A stretch of DNA of 64,000 nt from Nevskia sp035651715 (GTDB taxonomy: Bacteria; Pseudomonadota; Gammaproteobacteria; Nevskiales; Nevskiaceae). The stretch spans positions 1 to 64,000 of the forward strand of contig DASRFD010000038.1 of the NCBI GenBank assembly GCA_035651715.1. Reading direction: 5' to 3'. The notes under the pieces were generated by a model, which had not been told where the DNA came from, ran no database searches, and worked only from the letters and a program-made list of their open reading frames with translations. The translations under genes and the position numbers were made by a program. Positions 55,190-63,564 of the stretch are shown one piece after another (within the stretch, counting starts at the first letter, position 1; every line of letters begins with the position of its first letter).

Positions 55190-56749
55190 ATGGACAGGGC
55201 GAAAGAAGTGCAGCCGGAAAGCGAGAGCTTTCCCCCACCGGCATCGACCGGGCCCGGCAGCACTCAGCGCCTGCCGCTGCCGGCGGCGGAGGCCTGGCTC
55301 GCGGCCATCATCGAATCTTCCGACGACGCCATCGTCAGCAAGACGCTGCAGGGCATCATCACCTCCTGGAACAAGGGCGCCGAGCGGCTGTTCGGCTTCA
55401 CCGCCGAGGAAGCCGTCGGCCAGCCCATCATCATGATCATCCCGCCGGAGCGGCAGGAAGAGGAAAGGCTCATCCTGCAGCGCCTGCGCTCGGGCGAGCG
55501 GATCGAGCACTTCGAAACCATCCGGCGCGCCAAGGATGGCCGGCTGATCGAGGTGTCGCTGACGGTGTCGCCCATACGCGACAGCAGCGGCCGCATCGTC
55601 GGCGCCTCGAAGATCGCCCGCGACATCACCCTGCGCAAGCGGGCCGAGGCGACGCTGCGCGAGGCGGACCGCCGCAAGGACGCCTTCATCGCCATCCTGT
55701 CGCACGAGCTGCGCAATCCGCTGGCGCCGGTGCTCCATTCGACCGAGGTGCTGCTGCGCGATCCGGGCCTGGGCGAGACGGCGCGGCAGCTGGGCGGCGT
55801 CATCCTGCGCCAGGCGCGGTACATGGCGCGGCTGATCGACGACCTGCTGGATTCGTCGCGGCTCGACACCGGCAAGGTGCGCCTGCACAAGACCCGGGTC
55901 GAACTGGACGCCGTGGTCGGGGTGGCGGTGGAGATCAACCGGGCGCGGATCGACGGCCAGCGGCTGGCGCTCAAGCTCGCGGTGCCCTCCGGCATCACGC
56001 TCTTCGCCGACCGCGACCGCCTGGTGCAGGTGCTGGCCAACCTGCTCAACAACGCCGTCAAGTTCACCGAGCCCGGCGGCTCGATCGAGATCCACGCCGC
56101 CGCGGCGCAGGAATGGCTGGTCCTGCGGGTGCGGGACACCGGCATCGGCATCGAGCCGGACAAGCTCGGCACCATCTTCGACCTGTTCACCCAGGGCGAG
56201 CAGGCGCGGGCCCGCGCCCAGGCCGGCCTGGGCATCGGCCTCAACGTCGCGCGCAAGCTGGTGGAGCTGCACGGCGGCACGCTCACCGCCGCCAGCGCCG
56301 GGCCGGGGCTCGGCAGCGAGTTCACCATCCGCCTGCCGCTGACCTCGACCGAGCCGGCGCACGCCGCCGGGCCGGCGGCTGCCGCCGCGTCGAGCCCGCG
56401 GCACCGCCGCGTGCTGGTGGTCGACGACAACGAGGACGCCGCCGAAACCATCTCCGCCCTGCTGCGCCTGACCGGGCATGAAACGGAAGTGGCGCGCGAC
56501 GGCCTGGCCGCGCTGGAGGCGGCAAAGCGCTTCGAGCCGGAAGTGGTGCTGCTCGACCTGGGCCTGCCCCGGCTGAGCGGCGAGCAGGTCGCCCGCTACC
56601 TGCGCGAGCAGTACGGCCAGCGCCTGCGGCTGATCGCCGTCACCGGCTGGGGCGCCGAGAAGGACCGCCGCGCCACCCATGCCGCCGGCTTCGACCACCA
56701 CCTGGTCAAGCCGGTGTCGATCGAGGATATCCAGGCGCTGCTGGACTAA
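55190..56749 (+). CDS. PAS-domain hybrid histidine kinase with receiver
   Basis: A 519-residue cytosolic protein without membrane segments: a PAS domain (IIESSDDAIVSKTLQGIITSW, then GRIVGASKIARDIT with a PAC pattern), HisKA with His172 in LSHELRNPL, HATPase (VLANLLNNAVKF, GLGIGLNVARKLVE) and a C-terminal receiver with Asp456 in VLLDLGLPRLSG. No DNA-binding partner gene is adjacent. GAGGAG lies 12 nt upstream of the ATG, a rather long spacing; frames further upstream are open but lack a domain. Confidence 0.9.
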   Translation: MDRAKEVQPESESFPPPASTGPGSTQRLPLPAAEAWLAAIIESSDDAIVSKTLQGIITSWNKGAERLFGFTAEEAVGQPIIMIIPPERQEEERLILQRLRSGERIEHFETIRRAKDGRLIEVSLTVSPIRDSSGRIVGASKIARDITLRKRAEATLREADRRKDAFIAILSHELRNPLAPVLHSTEVLLRDPGLGETARQLGGVILRQARYMARLIDDLLDSSRLDTGKVRLHKTRVELDAVVGVAVEINRARIDGQRLALKLAVPSGITLFADRDRLVQVLANLLNNAVKFTEPGGSIEIHAAAAQEWLVLRVRDTGIGIEPDKLGTIFDLFTQGEQARARAQAGLGIGLNVARKLVELHGGTLTAASAGPGLGSEFTIRLPLTSTEPAHAAGPAAAAASSPRHRRVLVVDDNEDAAETISALLRLTGHETEVARDGLAALEAAKRFEPEVVLLDLGLPRLSGEQVARYLREQYGQRLRLIAVTGWGAEKDRRATHAAGFDHHLVKPVSIEDIQALLD

Positions 56750-56905
56750 CGATCCAGCGAGCCATTCACGGGATGGGCAAGGACCTGGAGGGCGCTGCGG
56801 GCAGCCGTCCCGGACCGCCGCTTCTTCTGCCGACTTTCGCGGCCGCCTTCCGCTGCGGTCACTCCACGTTGAGCGCGGGGCAATAGTCGGGTACGGGGGC
56901 CGCCG

Positions 56906-57463
56906 CTACGGTTTGGTCGTCGCGGTCGCCGCGCCGGGGTTGATCGTCACCGGTCCGTGCCCGCTGCCCGGCAGCGTGTACTCGGGGGCGGCCCGCGAGG
57001 GGCCGCCGATCTGCGTCTGCAGGGCGGTGGCGGTGGCGGTGAACGCGGTCGTCATTTCGGCGTATCCGGCCGGGCTGATGCGCTGCCAGCCGTCGCAGCC
57101 TTCGCCGCCGGAAATCTGGTCCAGGTTGGCGATGAAGCGCAGCTTGGCGCGGTCGTCCATCGCGGTGAACTGCAACTGGTAGGCCACCCGGCACTGCTCG
57201 CCGCTGGGCAGGTGCCAGGGCGCGGCACCGATGCCGTTGATGCTGCCGCTGTCGGGATTGAGCGGGTCGAAGGCCATCTCGTCGCTGCGGTAGGCGGTGG
57301 CGAAGTAGTCGCGCGCGCCCTTCCACAGTTCGGCCTTGCTGTGCGCCGGCAGCCACATCTCATAGGTGAACTGGGACTGTGACTTGGCGTCGACATAGTC
57401 GTGGCTGGCGCAGCCTTGGAGCAACAGCAGCAGACAAAACAAGGCCTTGGCCTTCGACAACAT
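56906..57463 (-). CDS. Hypothetical lipoprotein
   Basis: A 185-residue protein with a lipoprotein signal (ALFCLLLLLQGCAS, lipobox LQGC at about residues 15-18) and an AAGGA ribosome site 8 nt upstream. The body contains FTYEMWLPAHSKAELWKGARDYF, QCRVAYQLQFTAMDD and CDGWQRISPAGYAEMTTAF; no family is recognised. It is expected in the outer-membrane periplasmic face. The tail is Pro/Thr-rich. Confidence 0.7.
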   Translation of the reverse strand: MLSKAKALFCLLLLLQGCASHDYVDAKSQSQFTYEMWLPAHSKAELWKGARDYFATAYRSDEMAFDPLNPDSGSINGIGAAPWHLPSGEQCRVAYQLQFTAMDDRAKLRFIANLDQISGGEGCDGWQRISPAGYAEMTTAFTATATALQTQIGGPSRAAPEYTLPGSGHGPVTINPGAATATTKP

Positions 57464-57575
57464 GCGAACGTCCTTTTTCGCGGCGCGGATGCGCGCGCAT
57501 GATTAGGGTGCGCGGCGGCGGGGAAGTTCCCGGCCGTGGAGCCGCTGAGGCGCGGCAGCGGTCGGCCGCCGCCGC

Positions 57576-57782
57576 TCAGGGCCTGTCCCGTGGCGCGCCG
57601 GTGTCGCACTGCTTGCAGTTCAACACCGCGCCGAGCATCTTGGCGCGGCCCTCGGCGCTGACCACCCAGGGCCGGCTGGTCCACGGCGGATCATGGCGGA
57701 CATGCTGGTGGTGGCCGCAATCGAGCTGGGCCACCCAGTGGTTCTCCTCGTCCTGATGGAAGCCGGTGATATGGCGCTGCAT
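57576..57782 (-). CDS. DUF3565-like small protein
   Basis: A 68-residue protein with HITGFHQDEENHWVAQLDCGH, QHVRHDPPWTSRPWV and a late LNCKQCD, the conserved pattern of DUF3565 proteins. The His/Cys residues could bind a metal. The ATG at 57782 matches the usual family start; a longer in-frame start at 57842 adds an Arg/Pro-rich extension. Confidence 0.8.
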   Translation of the reverse strand: MQRHITGFHQDEENHWVAQLDCGHHQHVRHDPPWTSRPWVVSAEGRAKMLGAVLNCKQCDTGAPRDRP

Positions 57783-57934
57783 GGAGGCGGCCGTGGGCTG
57801 GCGGGTGTCCCTGATGATGTGCGCCGCACCCCGCGGCCTCAAGTCCGCGCGGCGCGCAGCCGGCGGCTCCGCTGTGCCTGGGGCGCCGGGGCGGCTACGC
57901 TAGGCGCCGGCCCAGGCACCTCGACGACATCTCA

Positions 57935-58318
57935 GTGAAGCGAGTCACCGGAATCGGCGGCATCTTTTTCCAGGCGAAGGACCCGGCGGCGCTTCGCGCC
58001 TGGTACAAGACCCATCTGGGCGTCGACGTGCAGGGCTGGGGCGGCGCCGCGTTCAGCTGGACCGACGCCGAGGGCAATCCGCTCAAGGGCACCACGGTCT
58101 GGTCGATCGGCGCCGCCGACGGCGGGCAGTTCGCGCCGGGCAAGTCGTTCACCATCAATTACCGCGTCGACGACCTCGCCGGGCTGCTCGCGGCGCTGCG
58201 CGCCGAAGGCTGCAACGTGCTCGACAAGTTCGACGACTCCGGGTACGGCAAGTTCGGCTGGGTCATCGACCCGGAGGGCAACAAGGTCGAGCTGTGGCAG
58301 CCGCCGCCGGGGCAGTGA
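57935..58318 (+). CDS. VOC-family (glyoxalase/bleomycin-resistance-like) protein
   Basis: A 127-residue protein starting with a GTG, with GIGGIFFQAKDPAALRAWYKTHLG, a central strand region, FTINYRVDDLAGLLAALRAEG and WVIDPEGNKVELWQP, the beta-alpha-beta-beta-beta repeats of the vicinal oxygen chelate fold. The Glu of KVELW is the likely metal ligand. Substrate unknown. Confidence 0.88.
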   Translation: MKRVTGIGGIFFQAKDPAALRAWYKTHLGVDVQGWGGAAFSWTDAEGNPLKGTTVWSIGAADGGQFAPGKSFTINYRVDDLAGLLAALRAEGCNVLDKFDDSGYGKFGWVIDPEGNKVELWQPPPGQ

Positions 58319-58348
58319 GCCGCGCCGCCCGAGTTGCGCGGGCCGGGC

Positions 58349-59125
58349 TTACTTCTCGGCGAAGGCGCGCTCGATGACGTAGTCGCCCTGCACGCCCTGG
58401 TGCGGCGAGATCGCCAGGCCGCAGGCGTCGAGCACGCGGCGCGTCTCGTCCAGCATCGCCGGGCTGCCGCAGACCATGGCGCGGTCGGTTTCCGGGTTGA
58501 GATGAGGCAGGCGCAGGTCGTCGCAGAGCTTGCCGCTCTCCAGCAGGTGGGTCAGGCGGCCGTTGTTGCGGAACGGCTCGCGCGTCACGGTGGGGTAGTA
58601 GCTCAGCTTGGCGCGCACTTCCTCGCCGATGTTCTCGTCCCGCGGCAGCTGGTTCTGCAGGTAGTCGGCGTAGGCCAGGTCGTTGATGTGGCGCACGCCA
58701 TGGACCAGCACCACGCGCTCGAAGCGCTCGTAGGTCTCCGGGTCCTTGACGATGCTCAGGAACGGCGCGAGGCCGGTGCCGGTGCTGAGCAGGTAGAGGT
58801 GCCTGCCGGGGCGCAGGTCGTCCAGCACCAGGGTGCCCACCGGCTTGCGGCTGACCAGGATCGGGTCGCCGACGTTGATGTGCTGCAGGCGCGAGGTGAG
58901 CGGGCCGTTCGGCACCTTGATGCTGAAGAACTCCAGCTCGTCCTCGTAGTTGGCGCTGGCGATGCTGTAGGCGCGGGCCAGCGGCTTGCCGTTGACCTCC
59001 AGGCCGATCATCACGAACTGGCCGTTGCGGAAGCGCAGGGACTCGTCGCGGCTGGTGCGGAAGCTGAACAGCGTGTCGTTCCAGTGGCGGACTGCCTTGA
59101 CGCGCTCGGTGATGAATGCACTCAC
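58349..59125 (-). CDS. fpr: Ferredoxin/flavodoxin-NADP+ reductase
   Basis: A 258-residue protein from a GTG at 59125, with GGAG about 8 nt upstream; a longer frame at 59173 adds an Arg/Ala extension. FAD and NADP motifs: ARAYSIASANYED (RxYS), STGTGLAPFLSI, MVCGSPAMLDET, and the bacterial subclass C-terminus ERAFAEK. It moves electrons between NADPH and ferredoxin or flavodoxin and is induced by superoxide in relatives. A LysR gene is divergent, as in the fpr-finR pair of pseudomonads. Confidence 0.92.
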   Translation of the reverse strand: MSAFITERVKAVRHWNDTLFSFRTSRDESLRFRNGQFVMIGLEVNGKPLARAYSIASANYEDELEFFSIKVPNGPLTSRLQHINVGDPILVSRKPVGTLVLDDLRPGRHLYLLSTGTGLAPFLSIVKDPETYERFERVVLVHGVRHINDLAYADYLQNQLPRDENIGEEVRAKLSYYPTVTREPFRNNGRLTHLLESGKLCDDLRLPHLNPETDRAMVCGSPAMLDETRRVLDACGLAISPHQGVQGDYVIERAFAEK

Positions 59126-59264
59126 TGCTGCTCTCCGGAGTAAAGCGGATGCGGGCCGCCGCGCGGCGGCCATCGCCGGAAACCGTTAATTGGGGGCTAC
59201 TTTAGGCTTGACAAGCCTATATCTCCAATACATTGTTTATATAAAATCAATGCTATTGTGATAT
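59126..59264. promoter_or_regulatory. Divergent promoter region between fpr and LysR gene
   Basis: The LysR-proximal half is markedly A/T-rich (59209-59264) and contains T-N11-A-like sites around ATATCTCCAATACATTGTTTAT, suited to LysR-type binding and a promoter. Boxes cannot be assigned precisely. Confidence 0.5.
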
Positions 59265-60164
59265 ATGAACCTGCGTCATCTTGCCATATTTCACGCCATC
59301 GCCCGGCGCGGCAGCGTCAACGCCGCCGCCGAACACCTGCATACCTCGCAGCCCGCGGTGTCGCGCGAGCTGCGCACCCTCGAGGAAAGGCTCGGCGTGG
59401 TGCTGTTCGATCGCCTGCCGCGCGGCATGCGCCTGACCGAGGCGGGCCAGGTGCTGCTCGACTACGCCGACCGCATCTTCACCCTGGACCAGGCCGCCGA
59501 GCGCGCCATGCACGAGCTGGCCAACCTGGAGAGCGGCCACCTCGCCATCGGCGCCAGCAACACCCTCGGCACCTACCTGCTGCCGGCGCTGCTGGCGGCG
59601 TTCCACACCCGCTATCCCGGCATCGAGCTGAGCCTGGAGGTGACCAACACCGAGCACGTGGTCGAGGGGGTGCGCGGCATGCGCTACGCCCTGGGCTTTG
59701 TCGAGGGCCGCGTCAGCGACGAGGCCATCGCCGTGCACGACTTCGACCAGGACCGCATCGTCGCCGTGGTCGCGCCGGAGCATCCGCTGGCCGCGGTGAA
59801 GAAGCCCGGCCTGCACGCGCTGGCCGCGGCGCCGGCGATCCTGCGCGAGCCCGGCTCGGGCACGCGCGAAGTGGTGGACGAGGCCTTCGCCCGCCACGGC
59901 CTGAGCCTGCGCCGCGGCCTGGAGATCGGCAACTCCGAGGCGGTGAAGCGCATGGCCATGGCCGGCGGCGGCGTCGGCTGGATCTCGGAGCTGTGCGTCG
60001 ACGAGGAGCTGCGCAGCGGCCGGCTCGTCGCCCTGCCGACGCGCGAGCTGGAGCTGCGGCGCCGGCTATACTGGATCGGCCTGCACGACCGCGCGCCCAG
60101 CCGCAGCGTCGAGGCGCTGATCGCCTTCTGGTCGGCGCGCGCCGCCGCGCGCCCGGCCGCTTGA
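59265..60164 (+). CDS. LysR-type regulator, FinR-like by context
   Basis: A 299-residue protein with an N-terminal winged helix (LRHLAIFHAIARRGSVNAAAEHL, SQPAVSRELRTLEERLG, VLFDRLPRGMRLTEAGQVLL) and a periplasmic-binding-like effector domain (GHLAIGASNTLGTYLLPALLAAF, MAGGGVGWISELCV). It is divergent from fpr, as FinR is from fpr-type genes in pseudomonads, where it activates fpr in response to superoxide. The assignment of role is by context only. Confidence 0.88.
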   Translation: MNLRHLAIFHAIARRGSVNAAAEHLHTSQPAVSRELRTLEERLGVVLFDRLPRGMRLTEAGQVLLDYADRIFTLDQAAERAMHELANLESGHLAIGASNTLGTYLLPALLAAFHTRYPGIELSLEVTNTEHVVEGVRGMRYALGFVEGRVSDEAIAVHDFDQDRIVAVVAPEHPLAAVKKPGLHALAAAPAILREPGSGTREVVDEAFARHGLSLRRGLEIGNSEAVKRMAMAGGGVGWISELCVDEELRSGRLVALPTRELELRRRLYWIGLHDRAPSRSVEALIAFWSARAAARPAA

Positions 60165-60181
60165 AGCGGCTCCCGGAGCGC

Positions 60182-60964
60182 TCAGCGCTGGACAGCCAGG
60201 GTGACGGCGGCGCCGGACTGCCGCAAATCCCCGCCACCGCCGCGCGGGCCGGCATCGCCGACGCGATAGCGCTGGCCGACCGCGCCGGGCGCGTGGTCCG
60301 GCCATAGCGCGCGAAAGGTGCTGCTGTCGGCGAAGACGCAGGGCAGCGGCTCGATTTCCTCGATGCGGAAGCCGGGCCTGAGCCGTGCGCCGGCGAGCCG
60401 GGCCAGGTCCAGCGGCAGCGCGAATCGCACCTGCGCGCCCGGCGGAATCAGGATGCGGTGGCGGACCCGCAGGCCGTTGCCGCGCGCCGGGCCGCCCGGC
60501 TCGCAGTCCAGCGGCGCGCCGAACCCGGCGCCGTCGAGCAGCGCCAGCCTGCCATCCTTCCGCACCGAGGCGAGGCGGCAGCCGAGCACCACCAGCTGGC
60601 CGGTGACCTTGCGCGTCGCGGCGCCGGCGTTGAGGTTCACCCGCACCAGCGCGGGGCGTACCGCGGTGGCCGCGAACGCGCGCAGCGCGTCGAGCACCGC
60701 CGGCGCGTCCAGGCCTTCCTGATACTGCTCGGTATCACCGAGCGGCCAGCCGGGCGCCGCATGGCCGCCGCGCAGCGGGTTGCGGTCGCGCCGTTCGATG
60801 CGGAAGGGGCGGGTGCCGCGAATCAGCAGGTGGGAATTGGCCCAGGGGTAGGCGAGCCAGGACGGGTAGAGGGAATAGTTGCACTCGCGGTAGGCGAAAT
60901 CGCGGTCGACGATCTGCAGCAGCAGCTCGGGCGGGACGGAATCAACCGGCCGGGTCGATGGCAT
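60182..60964 (-). CDS. Hypothetical protein
   Basis: A 260-residue protein that I do not recognise. The N-terminal part has an aromatic stretch (YRECNYSLYPSWLAYPWANSHLLIRG), followed by a Gly/Leu-rich beta-like region (LVVLGCRLASVRKDGRLALLDG, IPPGAQVRFALPLDLARLAGA). No signal peptide or membrane segment is evident. It is codon-biased like its neighbours and converges with the LysR gene, so it is probably a real gene. The ATG at 60964 has only a weak ribosome site. Confidence 0.55.
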   Translation of the reverse strand: MPSTRPVDSVPPELLLQIVDRDFAYRECNYSLYPSWLAYPWANSHLLIRGTRPFRIERRDRNPLRGGHAAPGWPLGDTEQYQEGLDAPAVLDALRAFAATAVRPALVRVNLNAGAATRKVTGQLVVLGCRLASVRKDGRLALLDGAGFGAPLDCEPGGPARGNGLRVRHRILIPPGAQVRFALPLDLARLAGARLRPGFRIEEIEPLPCVFADSSTFRALWPDHAPGAVGQRYRVGDAGPRGGGGDLRQSGAAVTLAVQR

Positions 60965-61230
60965 CCTGGCGTGCAAGGTTTCGGCTCCCTGGGCAAACCG
61001 CCGGCGGCGGGCGTTGCTGCGAATGCCTCTTTAATAATCCAGGCGGCGCCGCGCGGAAAATGATCAGTGCGTCTACCGATATAACGGCGGGACGTCGCGT
61101 GGCGCGCTGCGCAATCCATCTATGGATAGCCCGATTCGATCTGGAAATGCGCTGTCGGCGGCGCCGGGGCGGCTCCTATGATGCGCTGCCGCGCACGGTG
61201 CGCCGGAAGCGGCTCAGGGAACAACAGGCC

Positions 61231-62019
61231 ATGACATTCCAATACCATGCGGTGCGAAGCTGCCGTGCCGCGCTGCTCGCATTGCTGTTGAGCGGCTGCG
61301 GCGGCGCGCCGCCTGGCCTGCCCCTGCGCGTCGAGATCAGCCACGTCGTCGGCGAGGCGCCGCTGCGCCTGGGCGAGAGCTACCGCACCGCCGCGGGCGA
61401 CGAGTGGAGCGCTGAGCGCCTGCGCTACTACCTCAGCAACTTCCGCCTGCGCCGCGGCGACGCGGCCTGGTTCGCCAACCCGCAGAGCCCGCAGGACAGC
61501 CGCGGCTATTTCCTGATCGACGAGGCCGACGCCGCGTCGAAGCGCTTCGCCATCGGGCCGGTGCCGGCGGCGACCTACACCGGGCTGGAGTTCCTGGTCG
61601 GCGTCGATGCCGCGCGCAACGGCGGCGGCGCGCAGAGTGGCACGCTGGACCCGGCGCGCGGCATGTTCTGGACCTGGAACACCGGCTACATTTTCTTCCT
61701 CTTCGAGGGACGCTCGCCGCAGTCGCCGGACGAGGCGCACGCGCTGACCTGGCACGTCGGCGGCGCCGGCGCGGCGGCGCGCACGGTGTTCCTGCAATTT
61801 CCCACGCCGCTGGCGGTGACGGCGGAGCAGGGGGCGGAGCTGCACCTCCACGCCGACCTGTCGCGCCTGTTCGACGGCGCGCACCCGCTGCGGCCGGCGC
61901 AGCTGCCCACGGCGATGGACGCGGCGGGCTCGGCGCTGGTGGCGGACAACAGCGCCGGCCTGTTCCGCATCGACCACGTCCACCTGCTGCCGAAGGCCGC
62001 GCTGGCCGGGGCTCCGTGA
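61231..62019 (+). CDS. MbnP-like periplasmic copper-binding lipoprotein
   Basis: A 262-residue protein with a lipobox signal (LLALLLSGCGG). The mature part matches the MbnP pattern: PLRLGESYRTAAGDEWSAERLRYYLSNFRL, FLIDEADAAS, GLEFLVGVDAARN, GMFWTWNTGYIFFLFEG and LHLHADLSRLFDG. MbnP proteins bind Cu(I), and a Trp is converted to kynurenine by the partner MbnH; Trp residues lie in the FWTWNTGY segment. The stop overlaps the next start, giving an MbnP-MbnH pair outside a methanobactin cluster, as far as this window shows. Confidence 0.8.
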   Translation: MTFQYHAVRSCRAALLALLLSGCGGAPPGLPLRVEISHVVGEAPLRLGESYRTAAGDEWSAERLRYYLSNFRLRRGDAAWFANPQSPQDSRGYFLIDEADAASKRFAIGPVPAATYTGLEFLVGVDAARNGGGAQSGTLDPARGMFWTWNTGYIFFLFEGRSPQSPDEAHALTWHVGGAGAAARTVFLQFPTPLAVTAEQGAELHLHADLSRLFDGAHPLRPAQLPTAMDAAGSALVADNSAGLFRIDHVHLLPKAALAGAP

Positions 62020-63047
62020 AGCGGCGCCCGCTGCTGCTGGCCGTCGCCCTGGCGGCGGTCCTGGGAGCCGCCCTGCCCTGGACCCGCGCCGCGCTGGCGG
62101 AGCGGGATACGCCGCGCTTCCGGGTCCCGGCGGGCTGGCCGGCGCCGCGCTACGACTTCGCCGCCAACCCGGTGACGCCGGCCGGCTTCGCGCTGGGCCG
62201 CCGGCTGTTCTACGACCCCATCCTGTCGCGCGACGGCAGCATCGCCTGCGCCAGCTGCCATCAGCAGTTCGCCGCCTTCGCCCATCTCGACCATCGCGTC
62301 AGCCACGGCATCGGCGGGGTCAACGGCAGGCGCAACGCGCCGGGCCTGTTCAACCTGGCCTGGCAGCCCGAGCTGATGTGGGACGGCGCCGCGCACCAGC
62401 TGGAGACGCAGCCGGTCGCGCCGATCAGCAATCCGCTGGAAATGGGCGGCAGCCTGGCGCTGGCGGTGGACCGGCTGCGCCGCGAGCCGCGCTACCCGGC
62501 GCTGTTCGAGCGCGCGTTCGGCTCGCCCGGCATCGATTCGCAGCGCCTGCTGCGCGCGCTGGCGCAATTCACCGGCAGCCTGGTTTCCGCCGGCTCGCGC
62601 TACGACCGCGCGCAACGCGGCGAGCTGGCGTTCACCGCGCAGGAGCAGGCCGGGCTGGAGCTGTTCCGCCAGCGCTGCGCCGGCTGCCATCGCGAGCCGC
62701 TGTTCAGCGACTTCAGCTATCGCAACAACGGCCTGGACGCGGCGCCGCGCGACGCCGGCCGCGCCGGCGTCAGCGGCCGCGCCGAGGACCGGGGCCGCTT
62801 CCGCGTGCCCGCGCTGCGCAACGTGGCGCTGACCGCGCCGTACATGCACGACGGCCGCTACGGCAGCCTGCAGCAGGTGCTTGACCACTACGGCGGCGGG
62901 ATCCAGCGCTCGCCGACGCTCGATCCGCTGCTGGCCGATGCGGCGCCGTTTTCCCCGGAGCAGCGCGCCGCGCTGCTCGCCTTTCTCGATACCCTGACCG
63001 ATGAAGACTTCGTCCACGATCCGCGCTTTGCCCCGGCGCGCGACTGA
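62016..63047 (+). CDS. MbnH-like dihaem cytochrome c peroxidase family protein
   Basis: A 343-residue protein from a GTG overlapping the previous stop. A signal peptide (LLLAVALAAVLGAALPWTRA) precedes two haem-binding motifs, CASCH (Cys78, Cys81, His82) and CAGCH (Cys221, Cys224, His225). SNPLEMGG and YMHDGRYGSLQQVLDHYGGG are MauG/CcpA-family segments. MbnH oxidises a Trp of MbnP to make a copper site. Order and overlap with the MbnP-like gene support this over a plain peroxidase. Confidence 0.85.
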   Translation: MKRRPLLLAVALAAVLGAALPWTRAALAERDTPRFRVPAGWPAPRYDFAANPVTPAGFALGRRLFYDPILSRDGSIACASCHQQFAAFAHLDHRVSHGIGGVNGRRNAPGLFNLAWQPELMWDGAAHQLETQPVAPISNPLEMGGSLALAVDRLRREPRYPALFERAFGSPGIDSQRLLRALAQFTGSLVSAGSRYDRAQRGELAFTAQEQAGLELFRQRCAGCHREPLFSDFSYRNNGLDAAPRDAGRAGVSGRAEDRGRFRVPALRNVALTAPYMHDGRYGSLQQVLDHYGGGIQRSPTLDPLLADAAPFSPEQRAALLAFLDTLTDEDFVHDPRFAPARD

Positions 63048-63564
63048 GCTGTTCGCGGCGCTGCTGCTGGTCCTGCACGGCCAGGCGGCGGCGCACGAGG
63101 GGCACCATCACGACGAGCCGCAGCCGTCGGCCGTGAGCGCCGCGCCGGTCGCCGCCGACGCGGTGCCGCGGATCGAGGCGGTGGCGCAGCGCGAAGGCGG
63201 CGACATCGTGCTGTACCTCGACGACTACGCCAGCAACGCGCCGCTCGACGGGCTGCAGGTGAGCGTGCGCAGCGGCACGCTGACGCTGCAGGCCGCGGGC
63301 GGCGAGGGGCGCTACCGCATCCCGGCCGACCTGCTGGGCGGGCAGGATGCGCAGCCGCTGGCGGTGTCGGTGCATGGCGCCGGGTTCGACGCGGCGCTCG
63401 AAGTGGAGCTGCCGGCGGCGGCTCCGCCCGCGGCGCCGCCGCCGGCCTCGTCGCTGCTGCCGCGGCTGGCCAGCGCCGCGCTGATCCTGGGCCTGCTCGG
63501 CGCGGCCTGGCTGCTGCGCCGCCGCCGCGGCGCGGATGCCGGGCGGGAGGCGCGGACCGCCTGA
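63001..63564 (+). CDS. His-rich exported protein with C-terminal membrane anchor
   Basis: A 187-residue protein with a signal peptide (LFAALLLVLHGQAAA) followed immediately by HEGHHHDEPQ, a probable metal-binding cluster. A beta-rich domain (IVLYLDDYASNAPLDGLQVSV) precedes a Pro/Ala linker, a transmembrane helix (about residues 153-172) and RRRRG. It overlaps the dihaem gene by 47 nt and its stop overlaps the RND gene start (TGATG). It could deliver copper or silver to the pump. No family name is certain. Confidence 0.7.
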   Translation: MKTSSTIRALPRRATELFAALLLVLHGQAAAHEGHHHDEPQPSAVSAAPVAADAVPRIEAVAQREGGDIVLYLDDYASNAPLDGLQVSVRSGTLTLQAAGGEGRYRIPADLLGGQDAQPLAVSVHGAGFDAALEVELPAAAPPAAPPPASSLLPRLASAALILGLLGAAWLLRRRRGADAGREARTA

